From IMG/VR virus record IMGVR_UViG_3300009124_000002, positions 1 through 64,000 of that record: a DNA stretch of 64,000 nt; one strand, 5' to 3'. Below are positions 1 to 9,466 of the stretch, in pieces (position 1 is the first letter of the stretch; each line of letters begins with the position of its first letter). Both the position numbers and the translations under genes were made by a program. Source of the stretch: a virus. Below the pieces are notes generated by a model, which ran no database searches, was not told where the DNA came from, and worked only from the letters and a program-made list of their open reading frames with translations.

Positions 1-251
1 GTAATGGCAGTATAGGTTTGCGCGGGGAATGTGAAATACTCTTGACCTGTCTCTGATTCATCAGATGGAGTATTCTCCAGTTGATCAGGCGCTGATTGAA
101 TACCATCTTGAGGTATCGTTGAATGGGTTCTGATGCGCTGAAGGTAAGTTCCTTTGGCGTCAATCCGAGATTGTTGGGCGGCGGCAATTGCGTCCCAATA
201 GGAATCAATTGCGGCTTTTACGGTTGCGCGTGTTTCTTCAAGAGTTGGCAT
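1..251 (-). CDS. partial CDS, unknown protein, C-terminus cut by window edge
   Basis: An open frame starts with ATG at 251 and runs off the left edge without a stop. The visible 83 residues begin MPTLEETRATVKAAIDSYWD and are rich in Ala, Gln and Ser, with a helical start. I do not recognise it. An AATAAATA late promoter lies 5 bases upstream, so it is a late gene, and it follows the adhesion genes in the same direction. A fibre-related or virion role is likely from position only. Confidence 0.6.
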   Translation of the reverse strand, partial: MPTLEETRATVKAAIDSYWDAIAAAQQSRIDAKGTYLQRIRTHSTIPQDGIQSAPDQLENTPSDESETGQEYFTFPAQTYTAI

Positions 252-256
252 ATTAG

Positions 257-264
257 TATTTATT
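257..264 (-). promoter_or_regulatory. T4-like late promoter (AATAAATA)
   Basis: Reverse complement reads AATAAATA, matching the NATAAATA late promoter of T4-like marine phages. It ends 5 bases before the ATG at 251 and overlaps the stop codon of the LamG gene, so the mRNA would have almost no leader. Confidence 0.6.
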
Positions 265-1723
265 AAAACTGATCGTAGAAGGGATCGTCTTTGTTGGCTA
301 GGGCGGTGATTTCGGCGTCGGAGAGGACGCGGGACCATAGTCCAGCCGCTTCTATCAAGCCATCCATCTCAGTATACGCCCCACTTGTCCCCGGTGAACT
401 AAAAAACGCCCCGATGGTAAACGGAGCAGATGAAGAGGTATTTCTTGGCGAAGATGTGACGCTTGTGCTATCTGCGGTCCCCCCGTTGACTCTGATTGTT
501 ATCTCAGAATTGTTGCATGTTACGCATACATGATTCCAGACCCCAGCAGACACGGACCCGAAGTTGTCAGCTTGAACGAGATCATAGATACCCGAAGAAT
601 CGTAAAAAACATAAAAGTTGAACCGATCAAATCCGGATTCATAGTCTAACGTCCACTCTCTTGTAGTGCCGGAGTTGTAAACATCTTTTGAAGCGATGAT
701 AGATTGTGCCCTTTTGGACTCAAGTTTTACCCAACAGGAAAACGTGAAATTTGCCGGACGTAATCCAGCATTGTCAGCGACTGTCAGATACTCATCATTC
801 GTTACCTCAAAATCAGCCGCATTCGCATAGACCGTTCCGGTTCCCTGCCCCACGGTGTTATTGTCTGTCAGATCGTTAGAGCCAAAGGCGTCATACCTTA
901 TGCCGCTCGACTCGTCCAGCTTCCAGAAACTGACCAACGACTCTTTGGATACAACTGTGAATTGATCGTAGAACGGGTTGGAGGAATCAGCTAGTGCGGT
1001 GATCTCGGCGTCGGAGAGGCGACGATTAAAAAGCATCGCTGGTCCAAGAACACCATCCAATGAATATTGTGCCTCAGTTCCACCTGACACAAATCGATCA
1101 CCAATCCCAAAATTACCGGAACCCGTCTGAGGTGTATTTGTAAATGATGCAGTTGCCGCCGTGCCGCCGTCAATACTGATGCCGATTTCCTGTGCCGTTG
1201 TGTCATGATAAGCACAAAGAAAATACCAAACACCAGTCGTTAAAGTGGATGAATTTTCAGCTGTAACATTATCTGTTGACCCAGTCCCATACTGCCGCAA
1301 AAACCGAACCTTTGAGTATTGGACATAAAAAGTATATTCCCTGTCTGGAGACGATGTCGGATAACCTGTGTAATCATCCTTTGTGACTAGCATCGCTATA
1401 TTATACTGTGAGGCAAAAGACTCAAATTTAACCCAACAGCAAACTGTCATATCACCAGTCGGAGACAAAGATGAGTTGTGAGCGGAACTTAAATATTCAT
1501 TGTTTGAACCCTCAAAATCAGCCGCATTCGCATAGACCGTCCCCGTTCCCTGCCCCACCGTGTTGTTATCAGTAAGGTCGTTGGAACCAAAGAAGTCGTA
1601 ACGTATACCGGAACTCTCATCCAGTTTCCAGAAGGAGACTAGGTCCGTCGTGGAGACGGTGGAACCCCCACCGCCATGCCCGCTATGGTTCTTCCTTCTG
1701 TTATGGAAAAGAAACACTCCCAT
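263..1723 (-). CDS. tandem LamG-like adhesin, two near-identical modules
   Basis: A 486-residue virion-type adhesin. After a short N-terminus (MGVFLFHNRRKN, then a Gly-rich linker) it holds two concanavalin A/LamG-like jelly-roll modules of about 230 residues. Both open with the same stretch (SLVSFWKLDESSGIRYD in the second) and both end in LSDAEITALA..PFYDQF. Such domains bind glycans, so a role in host-surface recognition is likely. It starts one base after the stop of the large fibre gene and shares its direction. The first 45 or so residues of the modules are almost the same while the middles differ, which points to duplication followed by divergence of the binding faces. Confidence 0.75.
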   Translation of the reverse strand: MGVFLFHNRRKNHSGHGGGGSTVSTTDLVSFWKLDESSGIRYDFFGSNDLTDNNTVGQGTGTVYANAADFEGSNNEYLSSAHNSSLSPTGDMTVCCWVKFESFASQYNIAMLVTKDDYTGYPTSSPDREYTFYVQYSKVRFLRQYGTGSTDNVTAENSSTLTTGVWYFLCAYHDTTAQEIGISIDGGTAATASFTNTPQTGSGNFGIGDRFVSGGTEAQYSLDGVLGPAMLFNRRLSDAEITALADSSNPFYDQFTVVSKESLVSFWKLDESSGIRYDAFGSNDLTDNNTVGQGTGTVYANAADFEVTNDEYLTVADNAGLRPANFTFSCWVKLESKRAQSIIASKDVYNSGTTREWTLDYESGFDRFNFYVFYDSSGIYDLVQADNFGSVSAGVWNHVCVTCNNSEITIRVNGGTADSTSVTSSPRNTSSSAPFTIGAFFSSPGTSGAYTEMDGLIEAAGLWSRVLSDAEITALANKDDPFYDQF

Positions 1724-1724
1724 A

Positions 1725-4700
1725 TTACCATCCAGATGCAGAAGTTTTCGTGTATTCGATCATAACCCCAATAAGCTGGGCGTCAGCCGCGAGTGTGTCT
1801 ATGGCAACATCCCGAGTGATCTCAAAATAAACAGGCTCTCCCGCAACCGCGTTTGAGACGGTTAAAGCCTCAGTTGCTCCTGTGGTGTGCATATCATCCG
1901 CAAGAAGGAAGGTGTCAGTAATCCCAGCCACATCCTCCTGCGAATCAGACCCAACCCCTTGATCGATCTGGGAGTCGTTCTCCATTGTCTGTCCTGCAAT
2001 GTTCCAACTCACCGTCCCAGACCCACTTTGAGCGGTCCAGTAGAACTTAACCTTTACGGTGCCTTCATTCCATTTCTGACCAAAATTAGTCCAAAAAGCA
2101 CAACCTTCTTCTGTTGAGGCATCAAAGTCCAGCGTATCCTTCATGACCCCATTAACACTCCCTTGGGTGGTTCCCGCTGCTGCGCCATTGGTGGTATATG
2201 GAATCATTGCCGCAGCCCCAATCCACTGATAGTCTAGGTCATCCGGTCCAGAGCTAATCACCGCACCCCGGTAGGTTATGAAGATGCCAGAGGTTGTGCT
2301 AGTTGCAAGCAAAACCGGCTTTGTGACTTCGCCTGAAGTTGAGGGTTCCGTGGAAGTGAGACTTCCTGCTGTGGATGGGTCAAGGAAATACATAGTATTC
2401 GCGGATAGTCCGCTCAACCCATCAACACGACCGGAATATGTTATCGTGAAATCATCTGCTCCAGAGGTGGCAGAGACAATACCAACAACCTCGGAGTTTG
2501 CGGCAGAGTCAGCCTGAGCCTTTGCATAAGATCCACTGGCAAACTTCAGGAGATCGCCTACAGCGAAACCATGAGAAGCCTGAGTGATATCTTCTGTATT
2601 CGCAGAGGATGACCCACCACCACCAGAACCACTCTGGGCTTCCATCTCAAATCGATTGTTTGCCGCATTGTAGGCAATGACATCATTGTCTGTGGTTGAG
2701 AGACCAGAAGACAGGATGGCAGGAATCACAAACTCATTGGTTCCATCGTGATACTTCAGGAGAGCAGTATGATCTGTGGTTGATGTATCAAGAGCAATCT
2801 GACCAGCAACAGAAAGAGAAGGTGCAGCACCATTGGGAATCTCAAGGGTGGCTCCACCGAAATCATGAGTTCCAGTATAAGTGTCACCATCTGTCAGTGC
2901 AACATTTGAGGCAACAATGGAGGAATCAACTGCATCACCATCTGCATTCCATGAAACCAGATTACCGTTTGTTCCTGCTGTGCCAGTTACTAGAGTTGTG
3001 TCAGAGCCAGTCTTGGAACCTGAAGCAATATCAGCAGTCTCTACGTTAGAGAGAGAATTTCCAGTTCCATTGGCATCAAAGGTCTTATTAGTAAGAGTAT
3101 CTGTAGATGACGCCGTGATAGCACTAATACCAGCAGCAGTCGGTGGTGTATAGGTAAAGACACCAGTGGTATTATCGTAAGATATTGCACCATCACCAGA
3201 TGCAGAAGCTTCAGCACCAACACTCAGGTCAGTAAGGGCAATACCACCACCACCGCTGGCAGTTACCCAAGAAAGTGTTCCAGAACCATTGGTAGACAAA
3301 ACCTGACCACTAGAACCATCAGCATTAGGGAGAGTCCATGTAACATCAGACGCAATTGAGGATGGTGCAGTGAAGGCAACATAATTTGTCCCTGCTCCAG
3401 TTTCTACAAAGTAATTTGTGGTTTGATAAAAAGCCTTCCAACGATTGCTCGCAGTTCCCAAATTCTGAACACCATCTCCATCAGGTCGAACATCACCATA
3501 TGTTCCTCCTCCGACATCTGCCTCTGGTGCCAAAATGATGTCACCAGCACTACCACTTGATGAAACCGATCCAGTCCGAAGGGTAATCGACCCGGAGCCA
3601 GTAGCACTTCCTCCACTATTGATTTCAACTGAACCGGAATTCCCCGTGGTACTCGCTCCTGACACCAAGGTAACATTTCCAGTATTCCCACCCGCACTGT
3701 CCCCGGCATCGCCCGATCCCAGAGATAAAGCCCCACCAGTTGCTCCATCAGTGTTTCCCGAATCAACACCAGCCGAGGTGATGGTCAGGGCGGTCCCTGT
3801 TCCTACTCCAGTGATATCAGAGTAAAATAACTTCTTGTTAGTCTCACTGTAGATGAGTGACTCAAGGTTGATGTCCCCAGACCCCTTTGTCTGAAGGTTG
3901 AGATCCACGTTGGTATCTGTTCCGGTTGAACGGATAATAGGTCCACCACCAGTGGCTTGGTTTTCAATATTGATATGGTTTACAGCAGAACCATCTTCAG
4001 TAAAGGTAAGAAGCTCCCTTGTTCCATCACCAATAGCGTTACCATTGACATCCAACTGTCCACCTAATTGTGGTTCAGTATCTCCAAGAACATTCGAAAG
4101 AATACCGGCTTCTGCCAAGGTATTATTAATCCAAGCAGTTCCAGACCATTTTAGGATTTCACCAGAAGCAATTGATGTGATGGTTACATCTGCAAGGGAT
4201 GAAATGCTCTCCGCATCGATGTTAGTGAGGTATCCTTCCAAACTATGATCACCCCAACCAAAAGCAGTGTCCCAATCGGAGGAATTATCAGTGATTGCAG
4301 AGGTTGCTCCACCAGAGATTTTAATGAGACCTGAATATGCTCTTACATCTGCCTCCAGACCACCCTGTTCGTGAGTTGCGGTGCCACTGATATCAGAGAA
4401 AGATGCAGTCACCGCACCTGTTCTACCAAAGACACTTGATACACTCTCTGTATTGTCAACCTTATCCCATGTAGTTCCATTGGAGATAATCCAATCACCA
4501 ACCTTCCAGTCAGTCTCACCATCAATTGAAGTAGAACCAGCAACAGACACCTTGTAGTAATAACCCTTATTACTACTTGAAGCAGTAGGAATTGTAGGTG
4601 AGTTTGTAGAGGCATTCCATGTCCCCTGATAGTTCACTCCACCCACAAATGCAGAAACAGCATATCCAGAATCGACTGCATCACCATCTGCATTCCAAGT

Positions 4701-6170
4701 GACAACATTACCATTCGTACCAGCAGTTCCAGTGATTAGGGTTGTGTCAGAACCACTCTTAGAACCTGAAGCAATATCAGCAGTCTCTACATTTGATAGA
4801 CTGTTTCCAGTTCCATTGGCATCAAAAGTCTTGTTAGTAAGGGTATCTGTAGATGATGCAGTGATATAAGAACCAAGGTCACTGATTTGAGATTCAGTAA
4901 TACTTAATGCTGCTTGATGTTGTGTAACATTTGATTGGGCAATTCTAGCATCAGCAAAGGTCCCACTTGTAATATCACTTGTAGAATGTGTGTGACCTGT
5001 AGCAGCAATACCAGCTTCTACGGCAGTCTGATTAATCCAGTTACCTGAAGCAGAATCATATGCCAAAATCTCATTATCAGCAGGAGTTCCAGAAATCAGA
5101 ACGTCATGCAGTTCATTCAAATGATAACCATGCTCTGCACGAACAAAAAGAGTTAAGTTCGTCTCCGCAGCTACTTTGAGGACAATTGCAATTGGCATTC
5201 GACGGTTTGGAGCAGTTGGAATCACTGAGGTAAGTGTGCCAGCAATATTAGCTGAAGCATAAAGAATATCACCAACGCTCCATGACTCTGTGTCTGCATT
5301 ATCACGAATACCACCAGAGGCATATGTTGTTCCATCGACTCCACGAACCTTACCAAAGGTGGTTACAAATCCAATATCGTTTGTGGAAAGTGTTTCTGTG
5401 GCAATACCAAGAAAACGAAGTTCATCAATACCACTACCAGAATTAGCAGAGAATGGAGTTCCCTCAAGATTGTCAGAACCACCAGTGACACCAGAGACAT
5501 AGACTGCCATACCATTACGGATGGCAGTTGTCGCCTTGATTCTTGCCACTTGTTCTTGACCAATCTGAAGAGTGACATTTGTATCCAGACCAAGATCAAG
5601 TGTCAGGTCTTCACTGTTCCATGCAAGCTGACCAACAGCAGCAGTCTCAGCAGCAGTCAGGTCAAATTGAAGGGCATCAAGTGTAGGTGCATCTGTATTT
5701 ACAAAGGCTGAACCATTCCATCTCAGGATATCATTAGTGGCAGCAGATGTCAGAGTAACATCACTTAGGTCATCAATAGAACCATTGAGACCAGCAAGTG
5801 TTGGAGGAGTATAGGTAAAGACACCTGTAGAATTGTTATAGGAGATTGCTCCATCACCAGATGCAGTAGCTTCACTACCAACACTCAAGTGAGCCCGGAC
5901 CTCTGCGGCACTTGGTCCTGTATATGTGAATACACCAGTGGAGCTATCATAACTCAAGGATCCATCACCACCAGAATCTGTAACAGAGATGTCGGTCAGC
6001 TTGATGTAACCAGCAGTATCCAATCCAGATTTGATCTGAGTGAATGTCAGCTTCTTGTTACTTCCATCGCTTTTCTCTGAGGTATCAGATACATCTGTGA
6101 TCAGAAAAAGATCTCCATCTGCAAGGGCATCAGTCTGAGCGGCAACTTGAGTTAAATATTTCTCAGGCAT
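1725..6170 (-). CDS. large tail fibre protein
   Basis: A 1481-residue fibre protein of the type found in marine T4-like phages. The N-terminus (MPEKYLTQVAAQTDALADGD) resembles the virion-attachment end of such fibres. The middle consists of Gly/Ser/Thr/Asn/Asp-rich beta repeats with motifs such as GDGAISYNNSTGVFTYT (three copies) and DTLTNKTFDANGTGNSL (two copies inside a longer duplicated block). The C-terminal 150 residues are of different composition (WTAQSGSGTVSWNIAG) and may form the tip. No catalytic motif was seen. It sits between a small BppU-like gene and the LamG adhesin, all in one direction. The family assignment rests on repeat style, length and context. Confidence 0.8.
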   Translation of the reverse strand: MPEKYLTQVAAQTDALADGDLFLITDVSDTSEKSDGSNKKLTFTQIKSGLDTAGYIKLTDISVTDSGGDGSLSYDSSTGVFTYTGPSAAEVRAHLSVGSEATASGDGAISYNNSTGVFTYTPPTLAGLNGSIDDLSDVTLTSAATNDILRWNGSAFVNTDAPTLDALQFDLTAAETAAVGQLAWNSEDLTLDLGLDTNVTLQIGQEQVARIKATTAIRNGMAVYVSGVTGGSDNLEGTPFSANSGSGIDELRFLGIATETLSTNDIGFVTTFGKVRGVDGTTYASGGIRDNADTESWSVGDILYASANIAGTLTSVIPTAPNRRMPIAIVLKVAAETNLTLFVRAEHGYHLNELHDVLISGTPADNEILAYDSASGNWINQTAVEAGIAATGHTHSTSDITSGTFADARIAQSNVTQHQAALSITESQISDLGSYITASSTDTLTNKTFDANGTGNSLSNVETADIASGSKSGSDTTLITGTAGTNGNVVTWNADGDAVDSGYAVSAFVGGVNYQGTWNASTNSPTIPTASSSNKGYYYKVSVAGSTSIDGETDWKVGDWIISNGTTWDKVDNTESVSSVFGRTGAVTASFSDISGTATHEQGGLEADVRAYSGLIKISGGATSAITDNSSDWDTAFGWGDHSLEGYLTNIDAESISSLADVTITSIASGEILKWSGTAWINNTLAEAGILSNVLGDTEPQLGGQLDVNGNAIGDGTRELLTFTEDGSAVNHINIENQATGGGPIIRSTGTDTNVDLNLQTKGSGDINLESLIYSETNKKLFYSDITGVGTGTALTITSAGVDSGNTDGATGGALSLGSGDAGDSAGGNTGNVTLVSGASTTGNSGSVEINSGGSATGSGSITLRTGSVSSSGSAGDIILAPEADVGGGTYGDVRPDGDGVQNLGTASNRWKAFYQTTNYFVETGAGTNYVAFTAPSSIASDVTWTLPNADGSSGQVLSTNGSGTLSWVTASGGGGIALTDLSVGAEASASGDGAISYDNTTGVFTYTPPTAAGISAITASSTDTLTNKTFDANGTGNSLSNVETADIASGSKTGSDTTLVTGTAGTNGNLVSWNADGDAVDSSIVASNVALTDGDTYTGTHDFGGATLEIPNGAAPSLSVAGQIALDTSTTDHTALLKYHDGTNEFVIPAILSSGLSTTDNDVIAYNAANNRFEMEAQSGSGGGGSSSANTEDITQASHGFAVGDLLKFASGSYAKAQADSAANSEVVGIVSATSGADDFTITYSGRVDGLSGLSANTMYFLDPSTAGSLTSTEPSTSGEVTKPVLLATSTTSGIFITYRGAVISSGPDDLDYQWIGAAAMIPYTTNGAAAGTTQGSVNGVMKDTLDFDASTEEGCAFWTNFGQKWNEGTVKVKFYWTAQSGSGTVSWNIAGQTMENDSQIDQGVGSDSQEDVAGITDTFLLADDMHTTGATEALTVSNAVAGEPVYFEITRDVAIDTLAADAQLIGVMIEYTKTSASGW
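2929..3120 (-). repeat. intragenic repeat in tail fibre, copy B
   Basis: About 190 bp coding for a block ending in WNADGDAVDS that is nearly identical to the copy at 4672-4866. The two copies carry mostly synonymous or conservative changes. Confidence 0.7.
4672..4866 (-). repeat. intragenic repeat in tail fibre, copy A
   Basis: Partner of the block at 2929-3120. Both contain ASSTDTLTNKTFDANG and SGSK.GSDTTL.TGTAGTNG. Duplicated blocks like this let fibres lengthen or recombine. Confidence 0.7.
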
Positions 6171-6175
6171 AATTT

Positions 6176-6508
6176 TTAGCGAGTTACATTTGGTGAAACA
6201 ACAACATTACCCTGAACGATTCGATACGTGGTCCCATCAGAGTCAGTTGCTTCGATGTCATACACATATCTTCTTGAGGTCAATGCGGATGTCTGGGTAT
6301 TAGTAAGAGAAATCTCAAGGACATTTGAAAGTTGAGAATCAGTGTTAATATCAAAGGTGGCAGCAACAGTTGAATTACCTACTGTTTTACGAATCTGTCC
6401 GCTGAAGGTGTAGGTAGACAAGTCAAAGTCTACATTATCTTTCTTAACAGTGACTTCAGCAGTATAAACCGCACCCTGATCGATGTAAATGTCTTCGTGG
6501 CTTGCCAT
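6176..6508 (-). CDS. BppU-like N-terminal domain protein, fibre-associated
   Basis: A 110-residue protein starting MASHEDIYIDQGAVYTAEV. The pattern (short strand, DQG, then a beta sandwich with D-x-DLSTYTFSGQIRK and AxSDGTTYRIVQG-like ending) resembles small BppU/DUF2479-type domains that occur beside fibre genes in marine T4-like phages. It is probably a structural connector. It starts below a CATAAATA late promoter and precedes the large fibre by 5 bases. Function is inferred. Confidence 0.6.
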   Translation of the reverse strand: MASHEDIYIDQGAVYTAEVTVKKDNVDFDLSTYTFSGQIRKTVGNSTVAATFDINTDSQLSNVLEISLTNTQTSALTSRRYVYDIEATDSDGTTYRIVQGNVVVSPNVTR

Positions 6509-6509
6509 A

Positions 6510-7067
6510 TTACTTTAGGTTATTTATGATTCTGAATCCGACACTAATACGATGAGTCCTTGAATACACCGAATGCCAGAACAAATTGTCTTTCTCGTTA
6601 TTTATATGAAAGTGACGTATGTTCCAGCCGGGAAAGTCCATGTCCACAACAGTCTTCTTGGTCTCTTGGTCATAATACTTGAAGTATGAATCTCCATTTT
6701 GAGAATAGTTTAGGTAGCACCTGAGATATGGAGTATCTGCATTAGTGTGCCATCTCATACCTTCTCCCGGTGGATAGTAGAAGAAACCAGAACGAGATAT
6801 TGAGCATTTTGGAAATCGCCCCATCAACATTTTTGTAATGTAGATTTGATCCTTTATTAAATATGATTCCTCGATATCAAATGGTTGCCCTTTTCCAAAG
6901 TTTTGGTCAACATCAACTCCACTTTCCATTGCCAGTGAAAGTGAATCGTCTGAGGTATAGAATCCTTCTTCTTTCTTGGGGTAGTTAATATCAAGGTCTT
7001 TCCATTCATACAAGAGACGATTTGCCATCTCGTCTAGATATTCATCTTCAAATCTCTGATGAATCAT
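6510..7067 (-). CDS. 2OG-Fe(II) oxygenase-like protein
   Basis: A 185-residue protein with the double-stranded beta-helix pattern of 2-oxoglutarate/Fe(II) oxygenases. The segment GEGMRWHTNADTP (about 101-113) gives the first metal His (H107), then YLRCYLNYS strands, and LFWHSVYSRTHRISVGFRI (162-180) gives the distal His (H165) and the Arg that would hold 2OG (R173). The usual HxD is HTN here, so one metal ligand is altered or displaced to D111. The start has a perfect AAGGAGG site 4 bases upstream. It lies among fibre genes, so hydroxylation of a virion or host-surface protein is possible (inference). Confidence 0.55.
   Translation of the reverse strand: MIHQRFEDEYLDEMANRLLYEWKDLDINYPKKEEGFYTSDDSLSLAMESGVDVDQNFGKGQPFDIEESYLIKDQIYITKMLMGRFPKCSISRSGFFYYPPGEGMRWHTNADTPYLRCYLNYSQNGDSYFKYYDQETKKTVVDMDFPGWNIRHFHINNEKDNLFWHSVYSRTHRISVGFRIINNLK
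6521..6528 (-). promoter_or_regulatory. T4-like late promoter (CATAAATA)
   Basis: CATAAATA on the minus strand, 12 bases upstream of the ATG at 6508 and inside the last codons of the upstream gene. Confidence 0.55.
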
Positions 7068-7498
7068 AGAACCTCCTTATACATTGTTAATGCAGGAGGA
7101 TCGACATGACCAATGTCAACAGGAACTTTTACAGAAGTAAAATCTACGGTCTCTGGTAGGTCTCTAAGCTGCTGCTTGTATTTTTCGATATTATGAAGAC
7201 GTTCTTGATTTGTGATATACCTCAAGCAAGCTTTATCGAGTTCCTCCAGTGCCTCATTTCTTCTATACCTAAGAATATCAAGTGCTTCTTTCCGCACCTT
7301 TGATTCATCATATGATATCTCACCGTCCTCAATATTCATAAATTTCAATTCACCGGAGTCTGGGACATCTTTAGGGGAATCAAATGAAATAGCCTTGCCG
7401 CATCTAAGACAGTCCAAGGCTTGTTGAGATGGATTCTTGAGGTAAATTTCCAGTCTTACATCCTCACCAGATTGATATAGCACATAACCATTTTGCAT
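7064..7498 (-). CDS. phage tail assembly chaperone-like protein
   Basis: A 144-residue protein. The C-terminal half has the arrangement RYRRNEALEELDKA ... YKQQLRDLP seen in the tail assembly chaperone domain that accompanies many fibre genes (compare RxxRxxLLxxxD ... YRQALRDIP). The N-terminus is an unrelated beta-rich region with a CLRCGKAISF segment. It probably helps fold or trimerise a neighbouring fibre. Its stop overlaps the next start by four bases (ATGA). Confidence 0.55.
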   Translation of the reverse strand: MQNGYVLYQSGEDVRLEIYLKNPSQQALDCLRCGKAISFDSPKDVPDSGELKFMNIEDGEISYDESKVRKEALDILRYRRNEALEELDKACLRYITNQERLHNIEKYKQQLRDLPETVDFTSVKVPVDIGHVDPPALTMYKEVL

Positions 7499-7506
7499 AC
7501 TATGAT

Positions 7507-8955
7507 TTAGTAGACAACAATGCTTACTCTATTCCACGTATTGTCTGGATCAGCTAGAGCAAAAACACTTGTTCGACCACTCGTATACCAAGAGCGGTCC
7601 TTGTTGCCCTGAATTGAAGTAGTCTTCAGGCTTGATATTTCAAAACCACTTGTAGTGTAATTTTGTGTCCAGACTCCAGTCAGTTCATCTCGACAAAATA
7701 TTGTGCTATCTCCATACAGGTCCAATCCCGCATCATCAGAATGGTCTCTGCCAACAGTAAAAATGATGACATGATTATTGTGTTCTCGTTCATTTTCAAA
7801 GTTGATAGTAAGAGTCCCCTCAGAACCAAAGCTGGCAGAACTAATGTTTCTCTTTTTGCTTGGGTCAGCTAGGATAGTCCAGCTATAAGGAGACTCTTCT
7901 ATCCTCTCCATCGTGCAAAGAGCAAATGCAGCTTTTCTGTCAACAAGAAACTTTGTGATGCCATTTGTCTTTCTCCTCCATCTGTCAAAAGAATCTGCCA
8001 AAGTAACACCTGTCTCCTTGAAGTCATCATAAGGAATAAAGTCAGTAATATTTGATACTACCTGATCGGGTTCTGGTGCATTGAGGTTTGGGTCTTCAAC
8101 TTCATTTACAAGGTCTTCATCAATCTGGGGATTGGGGACAAAGAACTCAACCAAGTATCCATATCTTCCATCTCTGGTATTTGTCAGGTCACCATCATCA
8201 TCTGAGTATAGACCCGGTTGACTTCTCTCTGAACCAAGAATTACAGCAAAGTCTTCGCCTTGTCCAGAATTACTAGGTTCATTAAATGATTGTCCTGTTG
8301 AATGAAGGTCACTATTATCTGCCCAATAGATATTATTGACACCATTCTCAAGCGGACTTCCATCAATCCATTTCCATTCACCCTCTTCTTCGGTATCAGT
8401 CAACCCAACCCAGACTGTAGGGTAATCTGCGATGCCTTCTTCAACCTCAAGATAGTCTTGAACAAAATTGAGAGCTCTTCTGCCGGTGCGAAAAACAAAA
8501 GAGAAATTGAATAGTGCATCATATTCATCTTTAGATATCTCTACAACATCAGTTCCGGCATTACTCCAGAATGTATTAATATCGTTTAGTATTCTATTGC
8601 TGAACCTTCTCGATGCACCAATCCCAGCTATTTCCCTTTGGAGACCCTGAGAAGTGGTTGGGTTCAATGTTGCTGCTGCTTGAATAGCACCCGCCCATGC
8701 GTCTGGGAGAAGTGATCTATTGAACAATGCCACTGGAGATTGCAGATTCGATTGAGCTTCTCTATAAAAGAGATATCTGGTTGGTGTTTTAAATTCCTCA
8801 AGAGTAGCAATTGCGGTATTATATTTCTCCTGAGTATTCAGAACAGCAAGACGACCATTGATACCGTTGTGTGTCAAGAGTGCTGCTTCTGCTGAAGCTT
8901 GCTGATAAGTAAGCTTTTGCCCCGGTGTTTCTACTACTTGAAATCGTGCTCCCAT
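7507..8955 (-). CDS. C-type lectin-fold receptor-binding protein
   Basis: A 482-residue protein. Residues 14-45 (KLTYQQASAEAALL ... GRLAVLNTQEKY) look like the start of a C-type lectin domain and residues 178-272 (VWVGLTDTEEEGEWKWIDG, then EPSNSGQGEDFAVI, then YGYLVEFFV) like its end; about 110 residues are inserted between. The EPN calcium motif reads EPS and the domain has no disulphide cysteines. Residues from about 310 form a separate module ending TWNRVSIVVY that also appears in the next two genes. Lectin-fold proteins form receptor-binding tips in phages (Bordetella phage Mtd is the known case). No reverse transcriptase or template repeat was seen in this window. Confidence 0.65.
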   Translation of the reverse strand: MGARFQVVETPGQKLTYQQASAEAALLTHNGINGRLAVLNTQEKYNTAIATLEEFKTPTRYLFYREAQSNLQSPVALFNRSLLPDAWAGAIQAAATLNPTTSQGLQREIAGIGASRRFSNRILNDINTFWSNAGTDVVEISKDEYDALFNFSFVFRTGRRALNFVQDYLEVEEGIADYPTVWVGLTDTEEEGEWKWIDGSPLENGVNNIYWADNSDLHSTGQSFNEPSNSGQGEDFAVILGSERSQPGLYSDDDGDLTNTRDGRYGYLVEFFVPNPQIDEDLVNEVEDPNLNAPEPDQVVSNITDFIPYDDFKETGVTLADSFDRWRRKTNGITKFLVDRKAAFALCTMERIEESPYSWTILADPSKKRNISSASFGSEGTLTINFENEREHNNHVIIFTVGRDHSDDAGLDLYGDSTIFCRDELTGVWTQNYTTSGFEISSLKTTSIQGNKDRSWYTSGRTSVFALADPDNTWNRVSIVVY

Positions 8956-8959
8956 AATT

Positions 8960-9466
8960 TTAAAAGATTACAACTGAAAAATATTCAAATCCACCATCTG
9001 CACCAGAAATGCCGCTCATTGACTTCGCAGCATTGTATCTTGTATCATCACTGTTACCCCCACCACGGGGAAAACTGTTAGGGTCAGTCCAAGATACTAG
9101 AACGTCAATACCAGATGTGTCTGCGCCACGATACCCAGCAAAAAGAAGGTCTGACCTGACTGGAAATTCGCCTGCACCGTTTCTATACGCATTCACAAAC
9201 GGAATATAGTCTCTATCATATTCAGTCTCAAACGTCAAGGACCAGTAGCCAGCAGGATCGAGCGTAACAGTGCTAATGTTACTTGATTTGATTATTGAAC
9301 TATTGACATTATCATATAGAAGATATGTTGTGGCAAATGCTCTAGTAGTGCCATTGACTGCATTAATAATTCCATTCGTGCAAGCAGACCACTCCTGAAC
9401 ATCATAGTCTTTCGAAATCCCAACATTTCCAAAGCTAGTGATTGGTATTACATTTTCTGAAATCAT
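8960..9466 (-). CDS. fibre-tip module protein, paralogue 2
   Basis: A 168-residue protein starting MISENVIPITSF; this ATG is chosen because it overlaps the stop of the upstream gene as ATGA. It contains W-x-x-x-TNGIINAVNG-x-x-x-AFA and ends GGFEYFSVVIF. The same layout is found at the C-terminus of the C-type lectin gene and in the gene at 9463. It is probably a virion surface or receptor-tip protein. No known family is recognised. Confidence 0.6.
   Translation of the reverse strand: MISENVIPITSFGNVGISKDYDVQEWSACTNGIINAVNGTTRAFATTYLLYDNVNSSIIKSSNISTVTLDPAGYWSLTFETEYDRDYIPFVNAYRNGAGEFPVRSDLLFAGYRGADTSGIDVLVSWTDPNSFPRGGGNSDDTRYNAAKSMSGISGADGGFEYFSVVIF

Noticed and set aside
291-2517. Plus-strand ORFs over the fibre and LamG genes
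   Set aside because: They are antisense shadows with no start signals, lying wholly inside well-supported minus-strand genes.
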